Assembly (NCBI GenBank): GCA_003979345.1
Contig: RYVZ01000017.1
Coordinates: 1-64,000, forward strand
DNA from: Lachnospiraceae bacterium
GTDB taxonomy: Bacteria; Bacillota; Clostridia; Lachnospirales; Lachnospiraceae
Reading direction: 5' to 3'
DNA length: 64,000 nt
The notes beneath the pieces are model-generated. The model was not told the origin of the DNA. It ran no database searches and worked only from the letters and a program-made list of their open reading frames with translations. Both the position numbers and the translations under genes were made by a program. Below are positions 17,563 through 25,715 of this stretch, in pieces; position 1 is the first letter of the stretch; each line of letters begins with the position of its first letter.

Positions 17563-17745
17563 GCAAAATGGCAGAAACACACATTCCTGTTTGCTTTTGT
17601 GCTTGATCTGATGATTTTGCTTGCCGTGACAGCGACGGCTATGTGCAATTGGAATATTGTTTCTTTTCTGACGGAGCCGGGTGGCTTTTCATTCGGATTT
17701 AAGATTCTGAAAAGCAAAATCATGGGAGTTGGCATGAAGCCGTGA
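17563..17745 (+). pseudogene. Possible remnant of a small membrane protein
   Basis: A frame of 60 codons opens right after a TAA at 17560 and has protein-like content: a hydrophobic segment (FLFAFVLDLMILLAVTATAM) followed by a Gly/Phe-rich tail ending KIMGVGMKP. A ribosome-site-like GGAGCAGGA and an ATG (17568) lie upstream but in another frame (MAETHIP...), which stops after 12 codons. One frame change would join them into a single short membrane protein, so this may be a frameshifted gene. Evidence is weak; no family recognised. Confidence 0.3.
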
Positions 17746-17751
17746 AGAAGT

Positions 17752-17807
17752 GGGAGGAAGAGGAAAAGAGAAAGAGGAAAAGAAAAAGAGGAAAAGAGAA
17801 AGAGGAA
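17752..17807 (+). repeat. 56-base uninterrupted purine tract
   Basis: Every base from 17752 to 17807 is A or G, built from loose repeats of AAAGAGGAAAAG. It ends about 25 bases before the HD gene. Such tracts can form triplex DNA, slip during replication, and offer multiple ribosome-site-like AGAGG motifs. Confidence 0.9.
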
Positions 17808-17832
17808 TAGGCAAAGAGAAAGAGGGCTGTCA

Positions 17833-18387
17833 ATGGAAAGAGTCAACCGGATTTTATCAAATCCCGCATATCAGGAAGCGATTCGTAAGAATGAAGAATT
17901 AGAGAGGGACAGGCGATACTGTCATCATGATATGGCGCATTTTCTTGATGTGGCGCGTATCGCCATGCTGCTTGCAGTGAAAGAAAAACTTCCAATATCA
18001 CAAGCCCAAAAGCTTTCGGTTTCACAAGCCCAAGAGCTTTCGCATTTACAAGTTCAAGAGGTTCCCATTATGGAAGCTCTTGTTTACGCCGCCGCGCTCG
18101 TACATGACATTGGCAGATACCGTCAATATGAAGACGGGACGCCGCATGAACAGGCAAGCGCAGAACTGGCGCCCAAAATACTTCTGGAAAGCGGATTTGA
18201 TCAAAAAGAAACAGATGTTATTGTTGATGCGGTGCGCAGCCACAGGAATGAAAACATTGCAGAGGAAAGAAGCCTGCGCGGACTGTTATATCGGGCTGAT
18301 AAATTAAGCCGTGCCTGCTTTGCATGCTTTGCGCGGCAGGAATGTAACTGGAGTGCTGATAAAAAGAACATGCAGATTGTGTTGTGA
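17833..18387 (+). CDS. HD-domain phosphohydrolase of the folate operon
   Basis: 184 aa, ATG 17833 with AGAAAGAGG upstream. Metal-binding residues of the HD fold are visible: HHDMAHFLDVARIA near residue 33, HDIGRY near 94, and a later Asp in YRADKLSR. Residues about 53-78 carry an inserted repeat (SQAQKLSV, SQAQELSH, LQVQEVP) encoded by a 24-bp tandem repeat. It sits between folE and folP, where a phosphatase acting on dihydroneopterin triphosphate would be expected; that role is inferred from position only. Confidence 0.8.
   Translation: MERVNRILSNPAYQEAIRKNEELERDRRYCHHDMAHFLDVARIAMLLAVKEKLPISQAQKLSVSQAQELSHLQVQEVPIMEALVYAAALVHDIGRYRQYEDGTPHEQASAELAPKILLESGFDQKETDVIVDAVRSHRNENIAEERSLRGLLYRADKLSRACFACFARQECNWSADKKNMQIVL
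17995..18066 (+). repeat. 24-bp in-frame tandem repeat inside the HD gene
   Basis: Three units start at 17995, 18019 and 18043; the first two share TCACAAGCCCAAAAGCTTTCG-like sequence with two or three differences, the third is more diverged. The period is a multiple of three, so the frame is kept and the protein gains eight residues per copy. Confidence 0.85.
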
Positions 18388-18421
18388 AGCTGCCATTGCC
18401 CAGGCAGATGGGGAGATTTTT

Positions 18422-19270
18422 ATGAAGATTGGTAACAGGGAGTTTGATACGGCGGCGCATACTTATGTGATGGGGATCTTGAATGTGACGCCGGACTCCT
18501 TTTCGGACGGTGGAAAATGGAATCATATGGATGCGGCGCTGAAGCATACGGAGCAGATGATCGAAGAGGGGGCTTCCGTGATTGATGTGGGCGGTGAATC
18601 GACAAGACCGGGATATGAACCGGTCAGTGATGAGGAGGAAATCGCCCGTATCGCGCCAATGATCACACATATTAAATCAAGATTTGACATACCGGTCTCG
18701 CTTGATACCTATAAAAGTGCGGTTGCGGAGGCAGGGCTTCGGGCAGGAGCGGATATGATCAACGATATCTGGGGACTTCGTCACGATGACAACATGGCGC
18801 GGATCATTGCTGACAGCGGTGCTGCATGCTGTCTCATGCATAACAGGGATAAAGCGGTCGATACCGGTCAGGTGAAAAATGATAAAAGTTGTGTGGATGT
18901 CAGCCTTTTTTGGGAATCTGTGCTTGTTGATCTGTCGAAGAGTGTGCGCATTGCAGAGGAAGCAGGCATTGCGCGCGATAAAATCATACTTGATCCGGGA
19001 ATCGGTTTCGGGAAGACTTATGAGCAGAATCTGCAAGTGCTTCACGATATGGAAAAATTACACACGTTTGGTTATCCCCTGCTGCTCGGTGCATCGAGAA
19101 AGTCGGTGGTTGGTCTGACGCTGGATCTGCCTGTGAATGAGCGATTAGAGGGGACGCTCGTGACGACGGTTCTCGCGGTCATGAAACGCTATTCATTTGT
19201 CCGTGTGCATGACATCAAAGAACATGTGCGCGCGATCCGGATGGCGGAGGCGGTCAGGGACTGCGTGTGA
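18422..19270 (+). CDS. folP: Dihydropteroate synthase
   Basis: 282 aa from ATG 18422 with GGGGAGA seven bases upstream; the longer frame overlaps the HD gene and is not conserved. Signatures GILNVTPDSFSDGG and DVGGESTRPGY, then SLDTYKSAVA, DPGIGFGK and LGASRKS, cover the pterin- and PABA-binding loops. It condenses dihydropterin pyrophosphate with p-aminobenzoate and is the sulfonamide target. Confidence 0.96.
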   Translation: MKIGNREFDTAAHTYVMGILNVTPDSFSDGGKWNHMDAALKHTEQMIEEGASVIDVGGESTRPGYEPVSDEEEIARIAPMITHIKSRFDIPVSLDTYKSAVAEAGLRAGADMINDIWGLRHDDNMARIIADSGAACCLMHNRDKAVDTGQVKNDKSCVDVSLFWESVLVDLSKSVRIAEEAGIARDKIILDPGIGFGKTYEQNLQVLHDMEKLHTFGYPLLLGASRKSVVGLTLDLPVNERLEGTLVTTVLAVMKRYSFVRVHDIKEHVRAIRMAEAVRDCV

Positions 19271-19367
19271 TTGGCGGCGGAAATTGCTGCTTTGCAGCGC
19301 AAATCCGGCACGGGATGCGCTTTCATCAGCGTTTCCCTGAAAAGCAGACGCAGCATGGAGGATGAAC

Positions 19368-20189
19368 ATGGATGAAATTCGGATCTCAGGACTTGAAGTA
19401 TATGCCTATCATGGCGTATTTCCGGAGGAAAACAAGAAGGGACAGCATTTTTATATCAATGCCGTGCTCTATACGGATACAAGAAAGGCGGGAAAGACTG
19501 ACGAGCTTTCCGATTCTACACATTACGGGCTTGTCTGCGAAGAGATGGCGCGTGCAATGAAGGAACAGTGTTTTCATCTGCTGGAACGTGCTGCCGAATA
19601 TGTGGCGGAGCGCGTTCTGCTTACATTTCCGCTGATCCGGGAGATCGAGCTTGAAATCTGTAAGCCGGAGGCGCCGATCGCGCTGCCGTTTTCGAATGTG
19701 TCCGTGAAAATACGACGCGGCTGGCATACCGTCTATCTGGGACTTGGTTCTAATCTTGGGGATTCCGGACAATATCTCAAGACTGCCTTGGAGAAGCTTT
19801 CGGCATCGAAGCAGATCAGGGGAGTAAAAAGCTCTGAATGGATACGTACAAAGCCTTACGGTGTGGAAGAACAGCCGGACTTTCTAAATGGCGCGGCTGT
19901 CATGGAAACGCTGTTTACGCCATGGGAGCTTCTTGATTTTTTGCATATAGTGGAAGCAGAAGCGGGACGTGTGCGCAAAGTGCGCTGGGGCGCCCGTACA
20001 TTGGATTTGGATATTCTTTTTTATGATGACCGGGTGATCGACAGCGAAAATCTCACGATCCCGCATATGGACATGGTAAACAGGGAATTTGTACTGGTGC
20101 CGCTTGCCGGGCTGAATCCGTACCTGCGCCATCCCATAACAGGAAGAACCGTGCAGGAGATGCTTAAAGACCTGCGGGAGAGGGTATAA
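19368..20189 (+). CDS. folBK: Fused dihydroneopterin aldolase / HPPK
   Basis: 273 aa from ATG 19368, six bases after GGAGG; another ATG at 19362 directly abuts the ribosome site. Residues 1-117 are FolB (YAYHGVFPEEN with catalytic region, LLERAAEYVAERVL). Residues about 120-273 are FolK (YLGLGSNLGD, EVRWGARTLDLDILFYDD-like segment WGARTLDLDILFYDD, IPHMDMVNREFVL). The fusion carries out two successive steps before FolP. It ends six bases before the tail of the convergent DUF5050-like gene. Confidence 0.95.
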   Translation: MDEIRISGLEVYAYHGVFPEENKKGQHFYINAVLYTDTRKAGKTDELSDSTHYGLVCEEMARAMKEQCFHLLERAAEYVAERVLLTFPLIREIELEICKPEAPIALPFSNVSVKIRRGWHTVYLGLGSNLGDSGQYLKTALEKLSASKQIRGVKSSEWIRTKPYGVEEQPDFLNGAAVMETLFTPWELLDFLHIVEAEAGRVRKVRWGARTLDLDILFYDDRVIDSENLTIPHMDMVNREFVLVPLAGLNPYLRHPITGRTVQEMLKDLRERV

Positions 20190-20195
20190 CGGTTT

Positions 20196-20399
20196 TTATG
20201 GATATATCTGGTCGGTCAATTGTTTCCAATATTCCTGAAGTTCATCCGATACACGCATAAAATAACGGCCCACTTTGTCCTTTTCGGTTCTTCCGCCCAT
20301 GCTTAAGACAAAGAAATACAGATCATCCTGATATTGGTATATGACGACCTCTTTATAGCTGTCTTCATAAGCGGCCCTGATAATGATGATCGTCGGCCG
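20196..20399 (-). pseudogene. Tail of the DUF5050-like gene after an in-frame TGA
   Basis: On the minus strand the frame that stops at TGA (20400-20402) continues with 67 further protein-like codons, RPTIIIIRAAYEDSYKEV... to QLTDQIYP, ending at TAA 20196-20198. Codon use is like that of a real gene and no ribosome site or start lies near the junction. This fits a nonsense mutation (CGA or similar to TGA), readthrough, or a base-call error. Confidence 0.7.
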
Positions 20400-21431
20400 T
20401 CAACGGCTTTCTGAGATCACGGTATCCAGTGCGGCGCGAAATTCTTCGGGATAGTCAGAACCGATCTCGCAGTGATACATGGTGATATCATCGCCGTAAG
20501 CGTTAAAATACAGATATCTGCTTGTCAGACAGAGATTGTGGTAGACGCCTTCGGCAAGTGTTACCATGCCGGAGCCGTCCTTGTTGATTCTTTTTAGGGC
20601 GGGCGATTCACGATCCACGGTCTGATAGAACACATAATCGTCGGAAACATTGAAGAACTCGACGCGGTCCGTTGTCAGCGTTTCTACAGTCCCGGACGTA
20701 AGTTCCAGCCTTGAGAGCGCGTAATGCTGCGAAAGATCCATGTAGTAGATCCATCCGTCCGAGTACATCGGATTCCACAGGCTGCCGTCAAAGATGCGGG
20801 TGATCTCATTTGTTGTCGTGTCAAGGCGGTAGAGATTATGGTCGTTTGTTGTGCCGTGGAAATAAATACTGGTTCCATATCCGCAGGCGGGATTTGCGAT
20901 ATAATCCGTTACCTGTGTATCATCCTGCCCTGAGGTGCCGATCCGGTGCATCGTAAAGACCTTTGAATCTTCATAGTATTGAAAATAAATGGAATTGCCG
21001 GCAAGCAGCAGGGTATCGACTGTTCCACGCTTTAAGCAGGTCAGGTTTTTGCCTTCCGTTGTGGATCGGTAAAGACCGGTTGACTTCAACACGCTCCCCA
21101 AGTCTGAGCCGTTGCGGTTATCTTCCTGAAAATAATACAGATGGCTGCCCGCAGCATTTAAGAAACGGATGGTCTGATTATTGAGTTTGCGAATGCCGGA
21201 TTCATCGGGAGTCATGCGGTAGAGTGTGCCATTGTCGTAGAAGTTGGCAAAGTATACGACACCGTCGGCTTCACAAAAATAACCACCGTTGTTTAAGTTG
21301 CCTGCCGTGTTGCCGATCGTGTCGTCGGGATATGTTTCTATGCGTTCCTTCAAAAGATATTTTGGAGCCATCAGAAGACCTAAAACGAGTATGATTATGA
21401 GTATCACAAGAACAGGACGCATTTTTTTCAT
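20400..21431 (-). CDS. DUF5050-like extracytoplasmic beta-propeller protein
   Basis: 343 aa to the TGA. Residues 4-23 form a signal anchor (VLVILIIILVLGLLMAPKYLL). The rest is a string of short beta repeats of the type VVYFANFYDNGTLYRM, IYFQYYEDS, SIYFHGTTNDHNLYRLD, WIYYMDLSQHYALSRL, characteristic of DUF5050 proteins. Role unknown; probably an outward-facing sensor or binding protein. If the TGA were read, the protein would be 411 aa. A good promoter lies at 21498-21526. Confidence 0.8.
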   Translation of the reverse strand: MKKMRPVLVILIIILVLGLLMAPKYLLKERIETYPDDTIGNTAGNLNNGGYFCEADGVVYFANFYDNGTLYRMTPDESGIRKLNNQTIRFLNAAGSHLYYFQEDNRNGSDLGSVLKSTGLYRSTTEGKNLTCLKRGTVDTLLLAGNSIYFQYYEDSKVFTMHRIGTSGQDDTQVTDYIANPACGYGTSIYFHGTTNDHNLYRLDTTTNEITRIFDGSLWNPMYSDGWIYYMDLSQHYALSRLELTSGTVETLTTDRVEFFNVSDDYVFYQTVDRESPALKRINKDGSGMVTLAEGVYHNLCLTSRYLYFNAYGDDITMYHCEIGSDYPEEFRAALDTVISESR

Positions 21432-21497
21432 AAGGAAGCCTCACTTTTCACATAAAATCAAAGATTTTATTATAAAAATCTAATTTTTATCAATGAT

Positions 21498-21526
21498 ATT
21501 ATACTCCTGCCGGCTAAAATCGGCAA
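21498..21526 (-). promoter_or_regulatory. Promoter of the DUF5050-like gene
   Basis: On the minus strand TTGCCG (21521-21526), 17 bases, TATAAT (21498-21503), about 65 bases upstream of the ATG. Confidence 0.7.
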
Positions 21527-21608
21527 GAAGAGAAAAAAGCTTCTTGTTCAACCTTATAATTAGGTATAAAATAAGAAGAAAACGTAAGGGACAGGGTCGG
21601 TAGTGCAA

Positions 21609-22742
21609 ATGCAGAAGGATTTGGGTGAATTACGGAATCGGATTGATGAGATCGACGAGCAGATCGTTGCGCTGTACGAGGAGCGCATGGAGGTCTGTAA
21701 GGGGGTTGCGCAGTACAAGATCGCGAATGGCAAAAAAGTATTCGATCGTGCGAGAGAGGATGAAAAACTCCAAAAAGTAAGCGGTCTGACACATAATGAG
21801 TTTAACAGCCACGGTGTACGGGAATTGTTTGAGCAGATTATGTCCATGAGCCGTAAGCTTCAATATCAGATGCTGGCTGAGGAAGGCAGTACGGGAAGGC
21901 TGCCGTTTATCGACGTGGACCGTCTGGATACGGCGCGGGCGCGCGTTGTTTTTCAGGGAGCGGAGGGTTCCTATTCGCAGGCTGCTGTGCGGCGCTTTTT
22001 TGGGGAGGACGTGAACAGTTATCATGTTGAAACATTCCGCGACGCAATGGCGGCGATCGAGGAAGGGAGTGCGGATTATGCGGTTCTGCCGATCGAGAAC
22101 TCGACGGCCGGCATTGTCAGTGAGATCTATGATCTGCTCGTGGAATTTGAAAACTATATCGTCGGTGAGCAGATCATACCGATTGAACACTGTCTGATGG
22201 CGATTCCGGGCGCTGAAGTGTCCGACATCCGCACGGTATATTCCCACCCGCAGTCATTGATGCAGAGCGCCCGCTATCTGCAGGATCATCCGAACTGGAA
22301 GCAGGTCAGCTTAAAAAACAATGCGTTCGCGGCGAGGAAAGTGGCTGACGAAGGCGATAGGACACAGGCGGCGCTGGCAAGCGCTTACGCTGCAAAGGTA
22401 TACGGGCTTACCGTGCTGGAGCAGGGCGTTAACGACAGTAATAACAATTCGACGCGGTTTATCATCGTAACGAACCAGAAGATATTCCGCACGGATGCTG
22501 ATAAGATCAGTATTTGTCTGGAGGTACCGCACAAGAGCGGTTCGCTTTACCATATACTGTCCCATTTCATCTACAATAATCTGAATATGACGAAGATCGA
22601 GAGCCGCCCGATTGAGGAGCGGAGCTGGGAATACCGCTTTTTCATTGATTTTGAAGGGAACCTTTCGCAGAGCGCCGTCAAAAACGCACTGCGCGGTCTG
22701 CGTGAGGAAGCGCGCAGCATGAAGATTCTCGGAAATTATTAA
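21609..22742 (+). CDS. pheA: Bifunctional chorismate mutase / prephenate dehydratase
   Basis: 377 aa from ATG 21609 (MQKDLGELRNRID); a GTG at 21603 in the same frame is an alternative. Residues 1-85 are an AroQ-type chorismate mutase (RIDEIDEQIVALYEERM). Residues about 105-285 are prephenate dehydratase (FQGAEGSYSQAAVRRFF, VLPIENSTAGIV, NNSTRFIIV). Residues about 295-377 are an ACT domain with the phenylalanine-binding ESRP motif. It makes phenylpyruvate and is expected to be feedback-inhibited by phenylalanine. Confidence 0.95.
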   Translation: MQKDLGELRNRIDEIDEQIVALYEERMEVCKGVAQYKIANGKKVFDRAREDEKLQKVSGLTHNEFNSHGVRELFEQIMSMSRKLQYQMLAEEGSTGRLPFIDVDRLDTARARVVFQGAEGSYSQAAVRRFFGEDVNSYHVETFRDAMAAIEEGSADYAVLPIENSTAGIVSEIYDLLVEFENYIVGEQIIPIEHCLMAIPGAEVSDIRTVYSHPQSLMQSARYLQDHPNWKQVSLKNNAFAARKVADEGDRTQAALASAYAAKVYGLTVLEQGVNDSNNNSTRFIIVTNQKIFRTDADKISICLEVPHKSGSLYHILSHFIYNNLNMTKIESRPIEERSWEYRFFIDFEGNLSQSAVKNALRGLREEARSMKILGNY

Positions 22743-22797
22743 TGTCTGTGTATATGCCGGATAATGAATATCTCCAAAGGCGGCATGGGAGGTTAAC

Positions 22798-24087
22798 ATG
22801 AAAGAACAGCAGTTATTGATCTATAGGGGAATCTTGGAGCATTCCCTCTTTTTATCCATGGCACGGCTTGTTCACCGCTATGAGAACCGGGACAGTGAGG
22901 AACTTTCCACGCTGGCGGCGGGCTGTGTGAGCGGACTTTTGGCGTATGCGGCGGAGCATGGTTTCTATGGAAATATATGGCATTGTTATCTGACAGACCT
23001 GCTCGTGAACGATGAAAATCCATACAGCATGTCATGTGAGATCACCGGCAGCATCACGGGTACGCTGGATAAAGCGGCGGAGCATGATCTTGAAATATTG
23101 AAGGAGTGCTTTTCTTATGATTTTGGTACGATGATGAGGCGGCTTTCCGTGTCGGAATTTTCAATGGTGGAGCAGTTTGAGCGAAGCGGGAAGGAAGGGC
23201 ATGTTTATAATACAAGGATCCGGGACCGGATATGCGGTCTTGCACGATTGCTTGGCGCCTGTCAGTCGGCCCGGGAGATGAAAGAGGTTCTCACACAGTT
23301 TTATCAGGAATATGGTGTCGGCAGATTTGGACTTCATAAGGCTTTTCGGGTGGAAGAACAGGAAAATCATACATTTATTAAACCCATATTAAACATTCAA
23401 CATGTTCATTTGGACGATCTGATTGGCTATGAATCAGCAAAGAGGAAACTGATCGATAATACTGAAGCGTTTGTATCGGGGCGCAGCGCGAACAACTGCC
23501 TGCTGTTCGGGGACGCGGGAACGGGCAAATCTTCCTGCATCAAAGGAATCCTGAATCAGTATTATGACAGAGGGCTGCGTATCATTGAAATTTATAAACA
23601 TCAGTTTGGACACTTGAACGAAGTGATATCCCAGATCAAAAACCGAAACTATAAGTTTATCATATATATGGATGATTTGAGTTTTGAAGAGTTTGAAGTG
23701 GAATATAAATATCTAAAGGCAGTCATTGAAGGCGGACTGGAGAAGCGCCCTAAAAATGTACTGATCTATGCGACATCCAACCGGCGGCATCTGATCAGGG
23801 AAAGCTTTCGGGATAAGGAGGAGCGTGACGAGGAGCTTCATACAAATGATACAGTGCAGGAAAAACTATCGCTCGTATCACGGTTTGGCGTGACGATCTA
23901 TTTTGGTGCGCCCGATAAAAAAGAGTTTGAGCAGATCGTTCTTGCGCTTGCAAAGCGTGACGGGATCGCCATGCCGGAGGAAGAACTTTTGGCAGGGGCA
24001 AACCGTTGGGAACTTTCACACGGGGGCAGATCAGGGCGCTGTGCACAGCAGTTCATAGATTATCTTTCGGGAATACCGACAGAGTAA
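22798..24087 (+). CDS. DUF815-type AAA+ ATPase
   Basis: 429 aa, ATG 22798 with GGGAGG upstream. The C-terminal half carries Walker A GDAGTGKS near residue 240, Walker B FIIYMDDLSFE and sensor-1-like LIYATSNRRHL, the pattern of the DUF815 family. The N-terminal 190 residues are helical and unassigned. Genes for pheA upstream and Ppx/GppA downstream are on the same strand with gaps of 55 and 68 bases. The role of the family is not known. Confidence 0.88.
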   Translation: MKEQQLLIYRGILEHSLFLSMARLVHRYENRDSEELSTLAAGCVSGLLAYAAEHGFYGNIWHCYLTDLLVNDENPYSMSCEITGSITGTLDKAAEHDLEILKECFSYDFGTMMRRLSVSEFSMVEQFERSGKEGHVYNTRIRDRICGLARLLGACQSAREMKEVLTQFYQEYGVGRFGLHKAFRVEEQENHTFIKPILNIQHVHLDDLIGYESAKRKLIDNTEAFVSGRSANNCLLFGDAGTGKSSCIKGILNQYYDRGLRIIEIYKHQFGHLNEVISQIKNRNYKFIIYMDDLSFEEFEVEYKYLKAVIEGGLEKRPKNVLIYATSNRRHLIRESFRDKEERDEELHTNDTVQEKLSLVSRFGVTIYFGAPDKKEFEQIVLALAKRDGIAMPEEELLAGANRWELSHGGRSGRCAQQFIDYLSGIPTE

Positions 24088-24155
24088 AATGAAAATGGAA
24101 AATGCTTTTGACGACGGATCAGAGTGTACGTCGCAGCGCGCGAAAGGGGTAAAAA

Positions 24156-25697
24156 ATGGAGGTCAGGACATTTTCTGCGATTGATGTCGGTTCTTATGAA
24201 CTGGCAATGAAAATATTTGAGATTTCCAAAAAGAATAAGCTGCGGGAAATCGACCATATCCGGCACCGGATCGATCTCGGCACGGACAGCTATGCATCGG
24301 GCAGGATCAGTTACGAGAATATGGACGAACTCTGCAGGGTGCTGCGGGAATTCAAGGATATCATGAAGACATACGGGGTAAGCGCGTACAAAGCGTACGG
24401 GACAAGCGCCGTGCGTGAGATGCGCAATGTACTCATTGTGCTGGATCAGATCAAGCAGCGGACGGGATTGGAGATCAGTGTGCTCAGTAATTCGGAGCAG
24501 CGTTTTCTGGATTATAAGGCAATTGCGTCAAAAGGTGAGGATTTCAACCGTATCATTGAGGAAGGTGCGCTGATCGCCGATATCGGAGGCGGTTCGATCC
24601 AGCTTTCTCTTTTTGAAAAGGATACGCTTGTGACAACGCAGAATATGCGCCTCGGCGTGCTGCGCCTAAATGACAGCCTGCAGAGGCTCAATCCCAAGCG
24701 CACGCAGGTTCATGAGCTTTTGCGGGAGATGATCGACAATCAGCTTGCTGTTTTTAAGAAGCTGTATCTGAAGGATACGCTGATCCGGCATATTATCGTT
24801 GTGGATGATTATATTTCGATGATGCTGCAAAAAAGAGTGCTGGGCGGACCTGCACCGGGATATGTGGACAGGGAGACCTACGGACAGTTCATGGACAGGG
24901 CGGATCACTATACTAAGGTACAAATCGCCGAATACCTTGGAATTTCCGAGGAAAACAGCAATCTGCTCTATATTTCGGGCGTGATCACGGCGCAGGTCAT
25001 GGAGATCTGCGGGGCAGATATGATCTGGGCGCCCGGCGTGACACTCTGCGACGGCATTGCTTACGAATATGCGGAGCGCACAAAACTCATATCGTTTTCC
25101 CATGATTTTGAGCAGGATATCATCGCATGTGCAAAGAATATCAGCAAGCGGTACATGGGGAGCAGGAAACGGAGCGATACACTGGAGTCCATTGCACTTA
25201 CGATCTATGACAGCATGAAGAAGATTCACGGTCTCGGAAAAAGAGAACGGCTGTTATTGCAGATTGCAGCGCGCCTGCACGACTGCGGAAAATATATCAG
25301 TCTGAACAACGTCAGCGAGTGCTCCTACCATATCATCATGTCCACGGAGATCATCGGGCTGTCCCATACGGAGCGCGTGATCGTTGCGAATGCCGTAAAA
25401 TACAATCATTTGGAATTTTCAACTTATGGAGAGCTTTCGGAGAATGAGAACATTGATCATGCTGTGTATCTGGTGATCGCGAAGCTGACGGCGATCCTGC
25501 GCGTTGCAAACGGGCTTGACCGCAGCCATAAGCAGAAATTTAAGAATATCCGGGCGCAGCTAAAAGATCAGGAATTGCTGCTGTCCGTGGATTCCCCGGC
25601 AGATATTACGCTGGAAAAGGGATTGTTCCGCAACCGCGCCGATTTCTTCGAGGAAGTATTCAGCGTCAGACCGGTCATTTCGAAAAAACGGGGATAG
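24156..25697 (+). CDS. Ppx/GppA-family phosphatase with C-terminal HD domain
   Basis: 513 aa. Residues 1-300 show the ASKHA phosphatase fold (FSAIDVGSYELAMKI at the first phosphate loop, ADIGGGSIQLSLF at the second). An HD domain follows (LHDCGKYISLNN near residue 375). It resembles exopolyphosphatase or pppGpp phosphatase. Located 18 bases upstream of polyphosphate kinase, so a role in polyphosphate breakdown is likely; (p)ppGpp hydrolysis is also possible. Confidence 0.9.
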   Translation: MEVRTFSAIDVGSYELAMKIFEISKKNKLREIDHIRHRIDLGTDSYASGRISYENMDELCRVLREFKDIMKTYGVSAYKAYGTSAVREMRNVLIVLDQIKQRTGLEISVLSNSEQRFLDYKAIASKGEDFNRIIEEGALIADIGGGSIQLSLFEKDTLVTTQNMRLGVLRLNDSLQRLNPKRTQVHELLREMIDNQLAVFKKLYLKDTLIRHIIVVDDYISMMLQKRVLGGPAPGYVDRETYGQFMDRADHYTKVQIAEYLGISEENSNLLYISGVITAQVMEICGADMIWAPGVTLCDGIAYEYAERTKLISFSHDFEQDIIACAKNISKRYMGSRKRSDTLESIALTIYDSMKKIHGLGKRERLLLQIAARLHDCGKYISLNNVSECSYHIIMSTEIIGLSHTERVIVANAVKYNHLEFSTYGELSENENIDHAVYLVIAKLTAILRVANGLDRSHKQKFKNIRAQLKDQELLLSVDSPADITLEKGLFRNRADFFEEVFSVRPVISKKRG

Positions 25698-25715
25698 GAA
25701 CAGGAGAACAGGAGT

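Noticed and set aside
20400..20402. Selenocysteine at the in-frame TGA
   Set aside because: The protein family is not a known selenoprotein, and no convincing SECIS hairpin follows; a nonsense change is simpler.
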